A DNA stretch of 64,000 nt, taken from Bimastos eiseni. Taxonomy: Eukaryota; Annelida; Clitellata; Crassiclitellata; Lumbricidae. Shown in pieces: positions 1 through 11,475 of this stretch; within the stretch, counting starts at the first letter, position 1, and every line of letters begins with the position of its first letter. A program made the translations under genes and the position numbers. The DNA is taken from positions 38,343,346 through 38,407,345 of the forward strand of contig OY365811.1 of the NCBI GenBank assembly GCA_959347315.1. The letters run 5' to 3'. The notes beneath the pieces were generated by a model that saw nothing but the letters and a program-made list of their open reading frames with translations, was not told the DNA's origin and made no database searches.

Positions 1-1134
1 TTCGATTTGAAGCAGCGCTCGTGAATAAGCTGGTGCCCTGCGAGTAGTGGTGTTATGGCGGGTTCTGGCTCAGTCTGACCTTTGGACTGTCACGTGACTG
101 CCTATGACGTCATTCATTGTCTTCTGTGACCTGTACTTTGTATCTAGGTCATGACTTATAGACTTTGTGGACTGGCCATACCTAATTTCCTTTGTTTCCG
201 GCCATTCTAACCCTAGGCTGGAAGCCAGTGCAGGCCTTGCTGACTGGAGTGGAAGCCAGTGCAGCACTCCTATTGAGTGAAGTAACCATAGACTGTAGCC
301 CAACAGGCCTACACAACCCTAGAATGAAGGCAGCGCGCCACCCATTAAAAATAGAAAATGGGGTCTGTGCCAATCCTAACAGCAGGTAACCTTTGCACTG
401 GGCATCTGGCGCTCTATCAGTAGCCATTGTATACAGCCCCTGTCAACGGTCTGCCAATCATCCATTCTTTTTCCAGCGCAGCCAATCTTTGCACTGTGCT
501 TATCTCAATGACCTTTGTCCATCCTATAGTAGTGGGGTCAGTTAGTGTTCTGAGTCGACCTTTGACATGGACATGACATATAAAGACAGGTGTATTATTT
601 TTATGCAACATACACATGCTCTAACCCTACAATGGCGGCGGCAACCATACCATTATGCAAGGGGTGACACCAACTCTATATTTCCATTATTTTGAACCTA
701 GGATTAATAATTATAAAAATAATAATTATAAGAATAAAAATCTTAAAATTTAATAATAAAAATGGTTAAAGTATTTAATAATTAATAAAAATAACAATAA
801 AAATAAAAAATAACAATAAAAATAATAAAATTAATAAAAATTAATAATAATAATGATGATAATATTAATAAACTCTCTGAATGTTTCAAAAATCTATATA
901 ATTAATGCAGCTTGAATATTTGGTATGTGGAGGGATTTTGTAGAATTGGAGCAAAGGCAAGAAACAATGCATAATGGAAAGCTACAAGTTTTAGGTGCGA
1001 TAGTGGTTGATTATCTGTGAGCGATACATCTAGGTCTAGCAATGTCAACGGTCCTAGTCCTAAATTCCGTTAGGTCTAATAAATTATAGGAATAATATTG
1101 ATGGTAAGTAAAGACTGTCTGTCATATGATGTCC
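1..1134. other. Non-coding stretch, no gene seen
   Basis: No ORF here has coding character. A 14-bp direct repeat (GGAAGCCAGTGCAG at 220-233 and 250-263) lies in a mildly GC-rich patch. Positions 690-890 are an almost pure A/T tract built of AATAAT/AATAAA steps. I see no promoter or RNA gene. Confidence 0.5.
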
Positions 1135-1290
1135 CACCTCCCTACTCATTCAAACAAGTTGGCTAGGAGCACTGGTGGAGATGACATGCATTTCGAACCA
1201 CATTCACCCTTGATGGGATTTGAACTCTTGACCTCTCGACTGACGGTTCAGCAATCCATTGACTACACTATACCACACCCTAATTAAGGG
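1135..1290 (-). repeat. tRNA-headed SINE copy, family A, degraded
   Basis: Read on the minus strand, a box-B-like block (ttcaaatcccatcaaggg, plus positions about 1208-1225) follows a degraded box-A-like block and a 'tcagtcgagaggtc' stretch. That matches the tRNA-like head of the better copies at 20338 and 21711. It is a polymerase III-type retroposed head, not a functional tRNA, because no cloverleaf closes. Confidence 0.45.
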
Positions 1291-2519
1291 TCTTAAGAGG
1301 AGGCATTCTATTCCTGCTCTCTGCACCTTAAGTGGGGTGGCGGGGAGGGTGGATAAATCCAAGGTCCTGAGCACAGATTAGTGCACTGACTTCACAGTTG
1401 ATGCTAATAGCAAGATTCTACTGTCTGCGTGGGCAGATAGGCAATCGCGCATCAACAACTTTCCCAGGGTCGTTACACAGGAGTTCGCTCAGCTTGGCAG
1501 AACTCGCAATCGTCAGAGTACAAGTCAAGCGCTCTCGGCCAGACCAAACAGACCACTGTGATTTACTAAAACAAGACTGATGCCTGGATGATTGGCTCAG
1601 ACAACATCAATATATCCTGCGTCCAGACATCACTCTTAACAATGGACAGATGTGCTGAAACACTACAAGCACACATAACGTGACCAACACATTTATTATC
1701 TGACAACAAAGCACGGTCAGGGTGACTCATCACCCACGCGTGACACATGCGTGACATGTGACAACCATAGAACATACGTGACACAAATACAAGAAACCTG
1801 CAGCAAGCATACCTTGATCGAATTTTCCTCCAATAACTCAAACGCCGCAACACAGGCAGCACACAACGCAGCTCACGTCACAACATGCTGCAGCACGTCA
1901 CCGCAACTCCAGCAAACAAGTCCCACTTTCCCACACGCAAAAACTGAAAATCCACGCGGTTACCATGGTTACGAAAAGCAGACGTAAGTTCTCCATAATC
2001 CAGCAATAACATCCTCAGCAGAAACAGGTGTCCTGGAGCGCGTACGGCATATGCGTAATGCGTCTACCGCGCTGAGGCAGCCTAACAAACATGCATCCCA
2101 TGCATCGAATGAAGAGTGAATTAAGCCGAGCCCCCAATGCAGTAGCCAGAGCAGTCAGTCAGAACTTATAAATTAACTAGCAAAAGCCGGACGAAACCAT
2201 ATGGCAAGTGCTGTTCGGTGCGGTTTGCCCGGTCCACATCGAAAGCTCGTGACAACGTCGGAAAACAAATGACTGTGCACCCCGCTGCATGAAACAATCT
2301 CCATTCGGGGTAGAATTACGCGCTGAACTGGCCACCCCGCTCCACGGTTGCCCTCTGAGTGCTGTAGGCTTAAAAAAACAACCGACGGAAAATCATCTGG
2401 CGGGAATTAGTATAGTCGTCTATTTAGGGCTGATTAAGATAGAGACGGGGTGATCGTTGGTCTGCATATACCCCTCATCCCTAAGGCAGTATACCACTGT
2501 ACTAAGTGTACTTCCTCAC
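1291..2519. other. Non-coding stretch, no gene seen
   Basis: This is mixed-composition sequence with no convincing ORF. A palindrome-like RFX-type motif GTTACCATGGTTAC lies at 1959-1972, with one mismatch in the second half-site. GC rises between 2030 and 2350, but no exon border pair could be matched to an open frame. Confidence 0.4.
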
Positions 2520-2890
2520 ATCAACTCTATATGAAGGACATCTGGAGCCCATTTGAAAATACTCTGCCCGCCTGCATGCTCACACGGTAGTCCAACTAGA
2601 ACCCAGATGGGACCTAAATAGAGCACATATGAGACCCCAAAAGAGCCCATATGGACCAAAATAGAATTCATATAAGGGACCCAAATATAGCCCATATGGG
2701 GCCAAAATGAAGCCCGTACGGGTACAGCTATAATGTAATGCCAATGGAAAAGCTGGCAGCAATATAATTATGTTAGTGTATTTGTAGAGCCTACTCCCAT
2801 ATGTGCTTAGTATAATCCAAACGTGGTCCCATACGGAACTATGAACTGCCCATTTGGAATATTCTCTTAAACATGGCCTTGCCATTGGGC
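2520..2890. repeat. Decayed minisatellite related to the 5.7-kb array
   Basis: Diverged tandem copies of a block like 'gagcccatatggacc' occur at irregular 20-30 bp spacing (for example about 2600-2720 and 2795-2860). The CCCATATGG core is the same as in the nearly perfect 27-bp array at 5663-6157, so this looks like an older, mutated array of the same motif. Confidence 0.5.
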
Positions 2891-2899
2891 TTATCAAAC

Positions 2900-3110
2900 A
2901 GCCTCATCGTATGGGGACGTCCTCGAACAACAGGTATGTCCTCAACAAAGTCGTGCCCTGATGAACAGGTCTATCGTCCCCAAACAGTAGCAAATCATCT
3001 GTCCTCGGTATCCAACAAACATGTCCTCATCCAGAACAGGACCGACCCCGATAAACAGGTCTGTCCTCTTCAAATAGAGAGACTGTCCTTGTCCGAAATG
3101 GACCTCTGCT
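2900..3110. repeat. Degenerate GTCCTC/AACAGG tandem repeat
   Basis: The words 'gtcctc', 'aacaggt' and 'aacaaa' recur at roughly 20-25 bp spacing with heavy divergence. The open frames crossing it on both strands follow from this repetition and are not called as genes. Confidence 0.45.
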
Positions 3111-3174
3111 CTCCCGATCATCTCACTCTCCTCTCGTGCAAATAAACACAAACGCAATCGATAGGATTAATGGG

Positions 3175-3530
3175 AAATGGAAAACACAGCCAACAGACAG
3201 AGACAGATACACACAGAGACACAGACAAACACAAAGACACTGACAACGACAGAGCCATGAACACAGACAAAGACACTGACAAAGACACAGGCACAAATAC
3301 AACACAGATACCGACAGAGAAATCGACAAAGACAAAGCCACGTATACAGACAAAAGTCAATGACACTCACAAAGACACATATACACATACAGAAGAGAAA
3401 GTCAAAGACAGAGGCAGACACTAACACATACACCGACACATACAGAAAGACAAACACAAAGACACAGACAAAAAGACAAACACAAAGACACATACACATA
3501 CAGAAGAGAAAGCCAAAGATACGTGGACAG
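3175..3530. repeat. Hexamer-like (ACAGAC/ACAAAG) satellite tract
   Basis: The sequence is a drifting run of ACAGAC, ACAAAGAC and ACACAT words, strongly purine and C rich on the plus strand. Its complement gives low-complexity Cys/Val/Ser/Leu frames, which are artefacts of the repeat. Confidence 0.7.
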
Positions 3531-4604
3531 AGACCAAGGAGAAACCTTTCTCCGAATGAGATACTCATTGCATTCATTGAACAAACTGCTTACTACTTCG
3601 CAGTCATATTATGCAGAGCACAGAGTCCCTCTAGAGGCCATTTATGTAGAGCCTTTAATCAGCCTCTCAACAACAGCAGCTCTGCACTACAGCACATCAT
3701 CGCCAAGGACAAATCTCCACTGGCCGGCGATGGAAAGAAATCAATTAAGATGTTGCAATGGAGCGTTAGCAGAGGCCGACGGCATTTAATGACGCAAGGT
3801 AATTAGGCCGAGCAATAACTCAGAACACTCCTTGGGAGGGATATTAATTAGACGAGACAGGTCATGCCACGTGGGGGTGGGTGGGGGTACACGTCAGGGC
3901 CGTACATCAGTAAAGCACCATAAAAGAATTAATTTTAATATTTAATTTGAAAGAAAGATGAGCAACGCATCGCTTACGCAGCTGTCATCAGCAGAATCAA
4001 CAGCAGTGTTTCAAGATGCAAATGAGGAAATTGCAATCAAGAAGAATATCTATCAGAAGGACTTCCAATAATGCCATACATAATTATATTGCAATGACAC
4101 AGATAGACTACATCTGAATCCTAGTAATAAACATGTTGTTTCACACAGCGGACTTATCTATGTGCAATATCAATCTATATAGATATCTACAAATCCTATC
4201 AATCTATTATAAATGTATATATATGTATATATAAATATATAAAAATATATATGTATATATATATATATATACATATGCATAATATCAACCTATATGTGTT
4301 ATAACATCAATGTTGTGTGAAGCAGTGAGAAGCAGAGCTGCAAACCGTTGTTCTATACAAGTGAAAACTGCTCTATATTAATGACATATTATTATAGCAC
4401 AGGTGTAAATGCACATTGCCTGAGGATGCACATTGTGACTAATGCCATAATCTGGTCAAAAACCAGAGAGTAAATCAAATGACACTGACAAACTAGTACG
4501 GTGAATAAGCCAACTGAGGACATAATGAAAGTACCACTGATACTGGGGTATTTTTACAGTGCTAACTTATTAAGAGAGGCATCTATTGATGGCGGTCAAG
4601 CAAT
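3531..4604. other. Non-coding stretch with (AT)n microsatellite
   Basis: A plus-strand frame stays open to about 3806 but has no family resemblance and no matched splice sites. Positions 4196-4290 are a (TATATG/AT)n microsatellite. Nothing else is recognisable. Confidence 0.4.
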
Positions 4605-4845
4605 AACGCAGTGAAATTTACATAGCATAAGTTACACAGTGAAAATTACATAGCATAAATTAAACAGTGAAAATTACATAGCATAAATTAAACAGTGAAA
4701 ATTACATAGCATAAGCTACACAGTGAAAATTACATAGCATAAATGACACAGTACAAATTTCACTGCATAAATTTTAAAGTGAAAATTACAGAGCATAAAT
4801 GACACAGTGAAAATTACACAGTGAAAGTTAGCAGTTACACAGTAA
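4605..4845. repeat. 28-bp tandem repeat, about 8-9 copies
   Basis: The unit is close to 'cagtgaaaattacatagcat' plus 'aaattaaa'. Copies drift at the edges, the central ones being nearly identical (about 4630-4740). The spacing between successive 'gtgaaaattacatagcata' blocks is 28 bp. Confidence 0.8.
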
Positions 4846-5221
4846 ATATTGCACATTAAAGATTTGTCTGAGGAAAGACTTGAACAAGCAGTTTATCATA
4901 AGGGAAGCACTCATCCTATAAGCCACTGAGTTACATAATGAATCAAGCAGGATTACATCTAACCAGGGAGCATGCACCAAATGCCTTTGGAAAAACCCCA
5001 CCAAATGCCTTTGGAAAAAACCCTACTCTCATGCAAAAAAACCAACTGTTCAATAAAAGCTAAGAGGATATAACAAGCTCAGACTACACATTCCAATACT
5101 GCCTAAAAGAATTAATTGCATCTGCCATGCTAAGTAGTAAGGAACAACCAGGAAAGGTGCTTCCAACTGTTCATATATTTTGTTGTTATTTGAAGGCACT
5201 TATCCAGCACTGTTATTTAAA
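4846..5221. other. Non-coding stretch with possible SINE head
   Basis: Around 4865-4935 a minus-strand tRNA-like head may be present ('agacttgaacaagcag', 'cctataagccactgagtta'), too degraded to name. A 21-bp block containing 'accaaatgcctttggaaaaa' occurs twice in tandem at 4976-5020. Confidence 0.35.
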
Positions 5222-5335
5222 GATCAATAATTATCAAGCAACGGCAATGAGCAATGATGAGCGTTGAACCCGTATTCCCAGTGTTACAAGGAGACCACTC
5301 TAACCATTTGGCTACTGTGACCCACACTTTGGGGT
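5222..5335 (-). repeat. tRNA-headed SINE fragment
   Basis: On the minus strand, 'tagccaaatggttagagtgg' (box A like, near 5300-5325) is followed by 'gggttcaacgc' (box B like, near 5255). The spacing is right for the head of a tRNA-derived SINE. It lacks a closed acceptor stem and has a degraded body, so it is not a tRNA gene. Confidence 0.5.
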
Positions 5336-5662
5336 ATCTATATATACCAGTTTACAACGACCCAATTGTGTAATGGCCTCAGACAATGTGAGGAGAAATA
5401 ACACCCAAAAACCAGAACCTTCTGAGCTAATCATAAGGTTAGAAATTTTATGGGTTGAAACTATGGTGAACTGTAGCAAACCACCTCTTACAAAAGATGT
5501 AGTCCTACTCCTTATTCATTTCAACCCTACCCACTGAAACACGAACGCACCCTGTCCATCGCCCCCCCCTTCAGTCGAACCAATGGGTAATTCAACCCAG
5601 TCATGCACCCAAACCAAACCACTCCAAATATAACATCAATGGAACCAATAGACACACATGGG
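5336..5662. other. Non-coding stretch, no gene seen
   Basis: This is unique, AT-leaning sequence. It runs into the 27-bp array; the start of the frame crossing that array lies here but has no support as a gene. Confidence 0.35.
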
Positions 5663-6157
5663 ATCCATATAGGTAGGTCCCATATGGATTCATCCCTAAG
5701 TAGGGCCCATATAGATTCAACCCTAAGTAGGGCCCTTATAGATTCAACCCTAAGTAGGGCCCATATGGATTCATCCCTAAGTAGGGCCCATCAAGATTCA
5801 TCCCTAAGTAGGGCCCATATGGATTCATCCCTAAGTAGGGCCCATATGGATTCATCCCTAAGTAGGGCCCATATGGATTCAACCCTAAGTAGGGCCCATA
5901 TGGATTCATCCCTAAGTAGGGCCCATATGGATTCAACCCTAAGTAGGGCCCATATGGATTCATCCCTAAGTAGGGCCCATATGGATTCATCCCTAAGTAG
6001 GGCCCATATGGATTTAACCCTAAGTAGGGCCCATCAAGATTCATCCCTAAGTAGGGCCCATATGGATTCAACCCTAAGTAGGGCCCATATGGATTCATCT
6101 CTAAGTAGGGCCCATATGGATTCATCACTATGTAGGGTCCATATAAGTTCCATAAAA
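5663..6157. repeat. 27-bp minisatellite, about 18 copies, both strands open
   Basis: The unit runs from one 'cccatatggattcat' to the next with 'ccctaagtaggg' between. Each copy is 27 bp, so the frame is kept across copies. The plus strand would encode the nonapeptide AHMDSSLSR and the minus strand MNPYGPYLG. Variation is limited to a few alternatives (cat/aac, tatgg/tcaag). Outer copies at both ends are more diverged. With no flanking coding exon, RBS-independent start context or splice site pair, this is best read as a non-coding minisatellite, though a repeat protein cannot be ruled out from sequence alone. Confidence 0.85.
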
Positions 6158-7869
6158 TATCTGTGGGCATGCTGGCAGGAATAAAAAGCAACTGGAAAAG
6201 AATAAAAGCATGGAGTTTATTGAACAAAATCCCTTCACCAAGCCGAATGAATCATTCATTACCTGTTTCTCAAAATCCTTTAGCTTAGTTTTCTGCAACA
6301 GAACCACAGAAGTGCATTGCCATTTGCCACATCATGATCACAAAGTGGATATAACAACACCACACACAAACCACACATTCAGAATGATGATACAATACTT
6401 GCTAAATAATTGATTTATTTAAATAAATGATATTCTAATAATTGATATACTTCAATAATTCCTTTATCCAAATTATTTATTTATTTAAATATTTAATTTT
6501 TTCAAATAATTCATTCATTCAAATAATTCATTAAATTAAATAATTCATGAACCTACTCATTCATTTTTCTATATTTATACAGTGCGTCAACTCCATAAAA
6601 ACGTAAAACAGTTCTCCAACACTTTCCAGACTAGGTTTAACTCCAAAATGTTTGTTTTTGCATCAAGTGTGGACATACAGAACATGGTGAACATGCTCTA
6701 TCATCTATTTGTTGTAGAGAAGTTGTTGCTTATGAGTCAAACTTAACATTAGGTATAAGTATTAGCTCCACTAGGTGGCACACCTGGGTAAATTCTAAAA
6801 CATGATTGCATACATAGCCAAATACGTACCATAGTGGTTGACTAATTAACTAATATTCTCTAATTGCAAGCATTATGTCTGTGCAGATAAGAACCAACCA
6901 ATAGCTGTATGCTCTTAGGAGACAAACGGAAGCAGGTGTCAGGCTCAGCAACTGCCAAGATACCTGGACTTTGCTTGCTTCAGCAGAGCTCAGGTGGCAA
7001 GTGGTGCCATGGCAACAGTTTCCCATGGCAATCATTTCATGCTCAGTAGCTGTTGGTTGCTGAGACGCCGAAGCTAATATAGTACAAGCCTGGGAATAGC
7101 CAGTCTAATCAAATCTCATCGAGGCTAATCCAATTCTAAAGCTACTGCGCTGTCCTACACAGAGTGCATATTACTGCATAAAATATGGTCTAACAGGTTA
7201 AGTATAGACCAACAGCACACCAGAAACAAAAAGGATATGAAGTCTAGATAATGACAGACAGACAGACAGACGGACGGACGGACGGACAGACGGACGCACA
7301 TCATGACAACTCGAACTCTACAATAATGCAAGAAGCACCCATCCCATATTTAACTGAGCCTCCGCACAACGCTCTCCATCTAATACAACTAAACCCAGTC
7401 TTCACATGGCGCTCACGTGCAATGGATGTTACAATGAGGCTCCATTGTAGACCATACTTTGCAGAACACAATGCTTGCTAAAGACACTCTCAGAGTTCTC
7501 TAACTAGACATTAGGTCGTTTAATTATCCCATAAGTCATGAGTTGCACTGACCAGATGCTCTTCAACTGACCCCTTCCTGTCACCTTTCGCAACCTGCCC
7601 GCCCCCTTTCTCACTTAATATCACCACGGCCAATGTGTAGGTTCAAGGGCAAGACTAAATGAAATCACAGTCCAGAAACAGTGGTCTCCTGGAACAATCT
7701 CAACTTGAGAGGCTGCTTAAAGTCCCAACTCGTAAAACAAAAACTTGACAAAGTGCCGTCACTACTAAGACAGGTCCAGAACCTTCACCTGCTAATAAAA
7801 CACCAGACGGAGCGTTCCTCTCGGTACATGGAACAAAGGAACATCGATCAGTCTATGTTCAAAGATGGT
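6158..7869. other. Non-coding stretch with simple repeats
   Basis: Positions 6410-6570 are an ATTCATTCAAATAA-type tract, and 7250-7295 is a (GACA/GACG)n microsatellite. A weak LINE 3'-end resemblance appears at about 7675-7790 on the plus strand, where 'VVSWNNL' is followed by a basic 'KQKLDK' segment like the C-terminus of CR1-type polyproteins. This is too short to call. Confidence 0.35.
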
Positions 7870-8395
7870 CACACGACAAACAACACAACTTCGCTTCGCT
7901 TTTAGTGATGTGGTGTTGTCCCACGTGAAATAACAAGAGCTAAGCTTAACTTTAAATGAAGTAGTGTTATCCCAAGCAATTAAAAATATTTTAATTTATT
8001 TGCTTTAAGTGATATATGGGGTTTATAAAAACGACATAAGACTTCGATTTGACTTTGAGTGAAATGGATGGAAATACTCTAAATACCACAAGAGAACTTT
8101 TAATCTTAGCACAGATGACACAGTGATATTCCAAATGACAAAATATGACTACAGCTTGACTTTACATGACATATCACCATTCCAAACAACTTCGATGTTG
8201 CTACAAGTTGACCTCAACTCACACGAAAATATCTCGAGCACCACAACAAAATCCTCATCAGACTTCAAGCGACTTCCCTTCGACTTCACGTGATGCCGCA
8301 ACATTCCAAGCACCGCATCGAGACTTCCTTTTGACTTCGAGAGACGTCCTAATAATCCAAGAAACGAGCCGGTGTAATTTCGCACCGTATTAGTT
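7870..8395. repeat. Highly diverged ~60-bp tandem repeat
   Basis: Eight or nine units follow the pattern 'acttcgatttgacttt', then 'agtgatatggtg', then 'attccaagcaac', spaced about 55-65 bp (near 7885, 7935, 8040, 8095, 8150, 8208, 8265 and 8320). Divergence between units is large but the order of words is kept. The last four units are more GC rich than the first. Confidence 0.6.
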
Positions 8396-9440
8396 CAGGC
8401 GGTGAGATGAAGGGTTTCTGAAAGCGCCAAGGACACGAGTCCCTGATCGCGACTGGCTTAGCACGCAAGTAGTCTCGTGCCATTCGACGGATCTATCAAC
8501 GTATCGATAAACCTGCGAGCTCTCGTTCAATATTTGCGCCGACAATCACGTGTCGTCCTGAAATGATAGCAAAGACTGCGTCAATAAGGGAGCAGAACGA
8601 ACAGCCGGATGGCTCCCAGGTAACTAGAGTGAGGTCGAGTGTCGCGAGTGGGGCTTCGACGAGGATGAACGATCCGTGCAAAAACGGGACCCAGTGCTCG
8701 AGGGGCAACTTGTGCTCATTGCAGCAGGATCTGGCTTTTGTCAACGTCTTAATCCAATCAAACAAACGCCTGTATGACACGTATGCATACCATCATTTAC
8801 CATGTTGTAGTAGTTTTAGTTTTACGACACTGTGTGATAACAAAGCTCGTTAGCGCCACCCTCCTCTTTTCATCCAGGCTTGGGCTGGCACTGCCAGAGT
8901 GCAAGCAGAGGCACAGTTTCATAAGTATGCCTAGCTAGACATAGTTGAAGAACCGCAAGGGGGTGCTAAAAGGATGCAGAGGCCTTACATCTATGCACAT
9001 GCATACGAACAATGATCTCCTCTGGACCAACCATTGGACAACCCCTCTGATTCGACGCAGCTGGTGCTCCTTTTCCCATGTAACTGATACGCTTCACAAA
9101 CTCTCTGCATAATCAGTTACACAAAAACATGTCAGCTGGACATCCTGGTTTCATATACCTCCTTTAAAACTAAACAGATACAGACATAGCTTTGAGTCAT
9201 TCAATAACCTCCCCCCCCCCGTATCAATTCCCATCCCATCCCATCCCTCCTCCTCCCATTATCTCCCTGGATGCCTAAACTCTAAACATCAGTGACCTTA
9301 GCCGTCTGACTGTCTGCCTCTCTGACCCCTTTTGGATCTTTATCTGGACGCGATTTCACCCCAACCGCCTATAGCCTAGTTTTGACTAAGCAGCTGAGAA
9401 TAATCTGCATGGTTTCTGCAACTTTGTCTTTTTGGGCGCC
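8396..9440. other. Non-coding stretch, unresolved open frames
   Basis: Both strands are open between about 8496 and 8853 but neither translation resembles a family I know. 'AGCGCCACC' near 8852 resembles the terminal motif of short interspersed elements seen elsewhere in the window. A C-homopolymer lies at 9211-9220. Confidence 0.35.
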
Positions 9441-9580
9441 AAGATTAAGTATTTTGTAATTTCGTAAATTTAATATTATTTAATTTCCTTATTTAATACT
9501 CTTTCAATAGATTAAGATACATTTTGTAATTTCGTAAATTTAATATTATATATTTTTCTTATTTAATACTATTTCAATTG
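9441..9580. repeat. Tandem duplication of an AT-rich ~68-bp block
   Basis: Two adjacent copies (about 9442-9508 and 9509-9580) share 'attttgtaatttcgtaaatt' and 'cttatttaatact..ttcaat'. They differ by a 3-base insertion and a few substitutions. Confidence 0.75.
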
Positions 9581-10195
9581 TGTGCAGTGATTTAAATAGA
9601 CAACAGACAATCGTTTGCCCATCTGAATTCCAATCGTAAGAGACAACCCTGTACAATTGACCCTTTCGTTGACCCTTAACCCTTTAACCCTGTATAGGTC
9701 TTCTCATACATTTTAGTACAGACTCATCGCTTAAGGATTAATGCTGCAGTCTTCTATAGAAGAACAACAGAAAACTATAGCAGTTCATAATTATACTGCA
9801 ATTGTATTCTGATTGTACTTTCCTGTTTTAATGAATCAACAATCAACCGCTTTAATTAATTAATTAAATTTAATTTAAAATTAAACTAAATTAAATTTAT
9901 ACAAACTACAAAGTAAATCCAAAACAAATTCTCATGTTTTATATAAGTCTTCGCATCCACAGAATCTATCGGTAGGTATTTAACTGCGTTGTCGAACTAC
10001 ATGTAAACTATTGAACGGCCTGTGCTCACTGTCATACCAGCTTATACTAATTTGAGAGCACGTTTATGGTCTTTTCATCAAGTGCTGGATCACACACTGA
10101 GTGGCGTGTAGGGCAAATGTGTATTTAATCAGTCCAATAATTTCCATTTGTTTTACGACCCAGATCCATGTTATTGGGGTATTTGGTACGCACGC
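9581..10195. other. Non-coding stretch, no gene seen
   Basis: AT-rich unique sequence with a TTAATTAATTAAATTTAATTT-type tract at 9850-9900. No ORF or RNA signal was found. Confidence 0.4.
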
Positions 10196-10316
10196 AGGCA
10201 AGCAGACAAGGCAAGGCAAGGCAGGCAGACAAGGCAAGGCAAGGCAGGCAGACAAGGCAAGGCAAGGCAAGGCAGACAAGGCAAGGCAGGCAGACAAGAC
10301 AAGGCAAGGCAAGGTA
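10196..10316. repeat. GGCAA/GGCAGACAA minisatellite
   Basis: Short tandem units of 'aggcaaggc' interleaved with 'aggcagacaaggc' make about 120 bp without stop codons on either strand. The Cys/Leu/Pro-rich and Lys/Gln/Arg-rich frames over it are by-products. Confidence 0.85.
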
Positions 10317-10401
10317 GGCGTTTGGCGGCACAGCGTTCAGTAATAGCTGACGGAATCATTACAGCGTTTTTTATCCACAAAGACGGCAATTTAATCTGTG
10401 G

Positions 10402-10625
10402 CACGGTGGCCGATTGGTTAGAGCTGTCGACCTGTAATTCATAGAGTATGGTTCGATCCTCGTTCAAAGCAGTTACTGTGTAGGGACCTGAGCAACTCCT
10501 TTGCATACAATTGCTTTGCAGTATATCTGCAATTGCGCCGTCGAGGCATGTGTGCACTTCGGAACTAATTGTGAGAAGGGCAATATCAAATTGCAGTTGC
10601 AGAGTGCATTGTATTAATTCCAACA
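10402..10625 (+). repeat. tRNA-headed SINE, family B
   Basis: The head 'ggccgattggttagagctgt' (box A like, 10408-10427) is followed by 'tatggttcgatcctcg' (box B like, 10447-10462). The body contains 'gtgtgcacttcggaact' and ends near 'gttgcagagtgcattgtatt'. The same body words appear in the copy at 32110, so this is a SINE family and not a tRNA gene. Confidence 0.6.
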
Positions 10626-10909
10626 GATTCAACAGAACCTTACAGAAATAGCAGTACATCTTAGCAAAGGCAAATAATTGGTCACATGTCTGTAAGAGAC
10701 TAATTTAAACTATTTTAGCATAAAATTTCTATTGAGTTGAATCGTATTCAGATGTGTATTACATTTGAATTTGAACACAATGAACGAGCCATAAATATCT
10801 CTACTGCACTGTTATATCTTTGCTATTTCTATATAATCCCTTTGTGCTTCTCTTGTCTCCTCCACTTTCAGTGAATAATTTAAGAAGATTGAACTGCAGT
10901 GGCACTTAC
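10626..10909. other. 3' flank of an exon of a minus-strand gene
   Basis: This holds the intron that follows the exon at 10910 on the minus strand, starting with a consensus GTAAGT donor (10904-10909). No further exon of that gene is evident between here and position 1. Its C-terminal part is therefore either in small exons I could not see or outside the window. Confidence 0.4.
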
Positions 10910-11475
10910 GAGCATGTCAAAGGTCGGAAGGCCTCTGCTGTTCTCATCCGCCTCTGTCGATCGCACATCCTCAGTCTCCACGTGTGTCCCCGCACGTACC
11001 CGGCCAGAGTCCGCGTCCTCGGCGCACGTCCCTCGTTCTGAGCCCCCAGCAACACCAACTTTTGCGTTGTTGTTAATTTCGTGGGCATCATCGGAATCAA
11101 TGTCCTCATCCTCGAGCTTGACTAGCTCGGCCCTCTGGTGGCTAGCATCAAATTCGTCGACAATCGTCGCGACAACGTCCGAATTCGACATGGCACTACC
11201 TGATGAACCGAGAGCTGGACTAGGGTTTCTGATGGGGACAGACTCTCCTACGACTTCGTTTGGAGTCGGGGAGCTGGAGAATCCCTCGAAGAAGTTGCTA
11301 CGAGCGCTTTTGAGCTGAGGCATGCAGTTGGTTGATGGTTCTGCCAGTCGAAGACTCCACGTCCTGGTAGAACCACCACTGGAGGAGGGAACGTCGTCAG
11401 CCTTGAGGATCAGGTTCAGTACGGCCGTTGACGTCTGACTTCCTGTGGGTTGCCCGACTTTAACACTCGGAATAT
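10910..11475 (-). CDS. Internal exon, putative smoothelin-like protein (third seen)
   Basis: This 566-bp exon is open throughout and bounded by a clear acceptor (tttatttctag, ending at 11476) and a perfect GTAAGT donor (10909-10904). It starts with two bases that complete a split codon (phase 1), followed by 188 full codons ending in ...LPTFDML (phase 0). The peptide is Ser/Thr/Glu/Asp rich and looks disordered. Features are IPSVKVGQPTGSQTSTAVLN near the start, a CMPQLKSARSNFFEGF segment, and an acidic KLEDEDIDSDDAHE cluster. GC content and CpG are clearly above the flanks and codon use looks constrained. The exon's phase joins exactly to the exon at 47262..47352. I do not recognise a folded domain here. 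The family name rests only on the exon at 50409, so function is inference. Confidence 0.6.

Noticed and set aside
5603..6227. Repeat protein gene from the 27-bp array
   Set aside because: Both strands are equally open, there is no signal peptide or flanking exon, and a decayed non-coding relative exists nearby. Kept as a minisatellite with a note.
9850..9900. Possible replication or matrix attachment site
   Set aside because: Only an AT-rich TTAATTAA-type tract. Nothing specific supports it.
10402..10470. tRNA gene candidate
   Set aside because: Same reason: tRNA-like head of a SINE, no cloverleaf.
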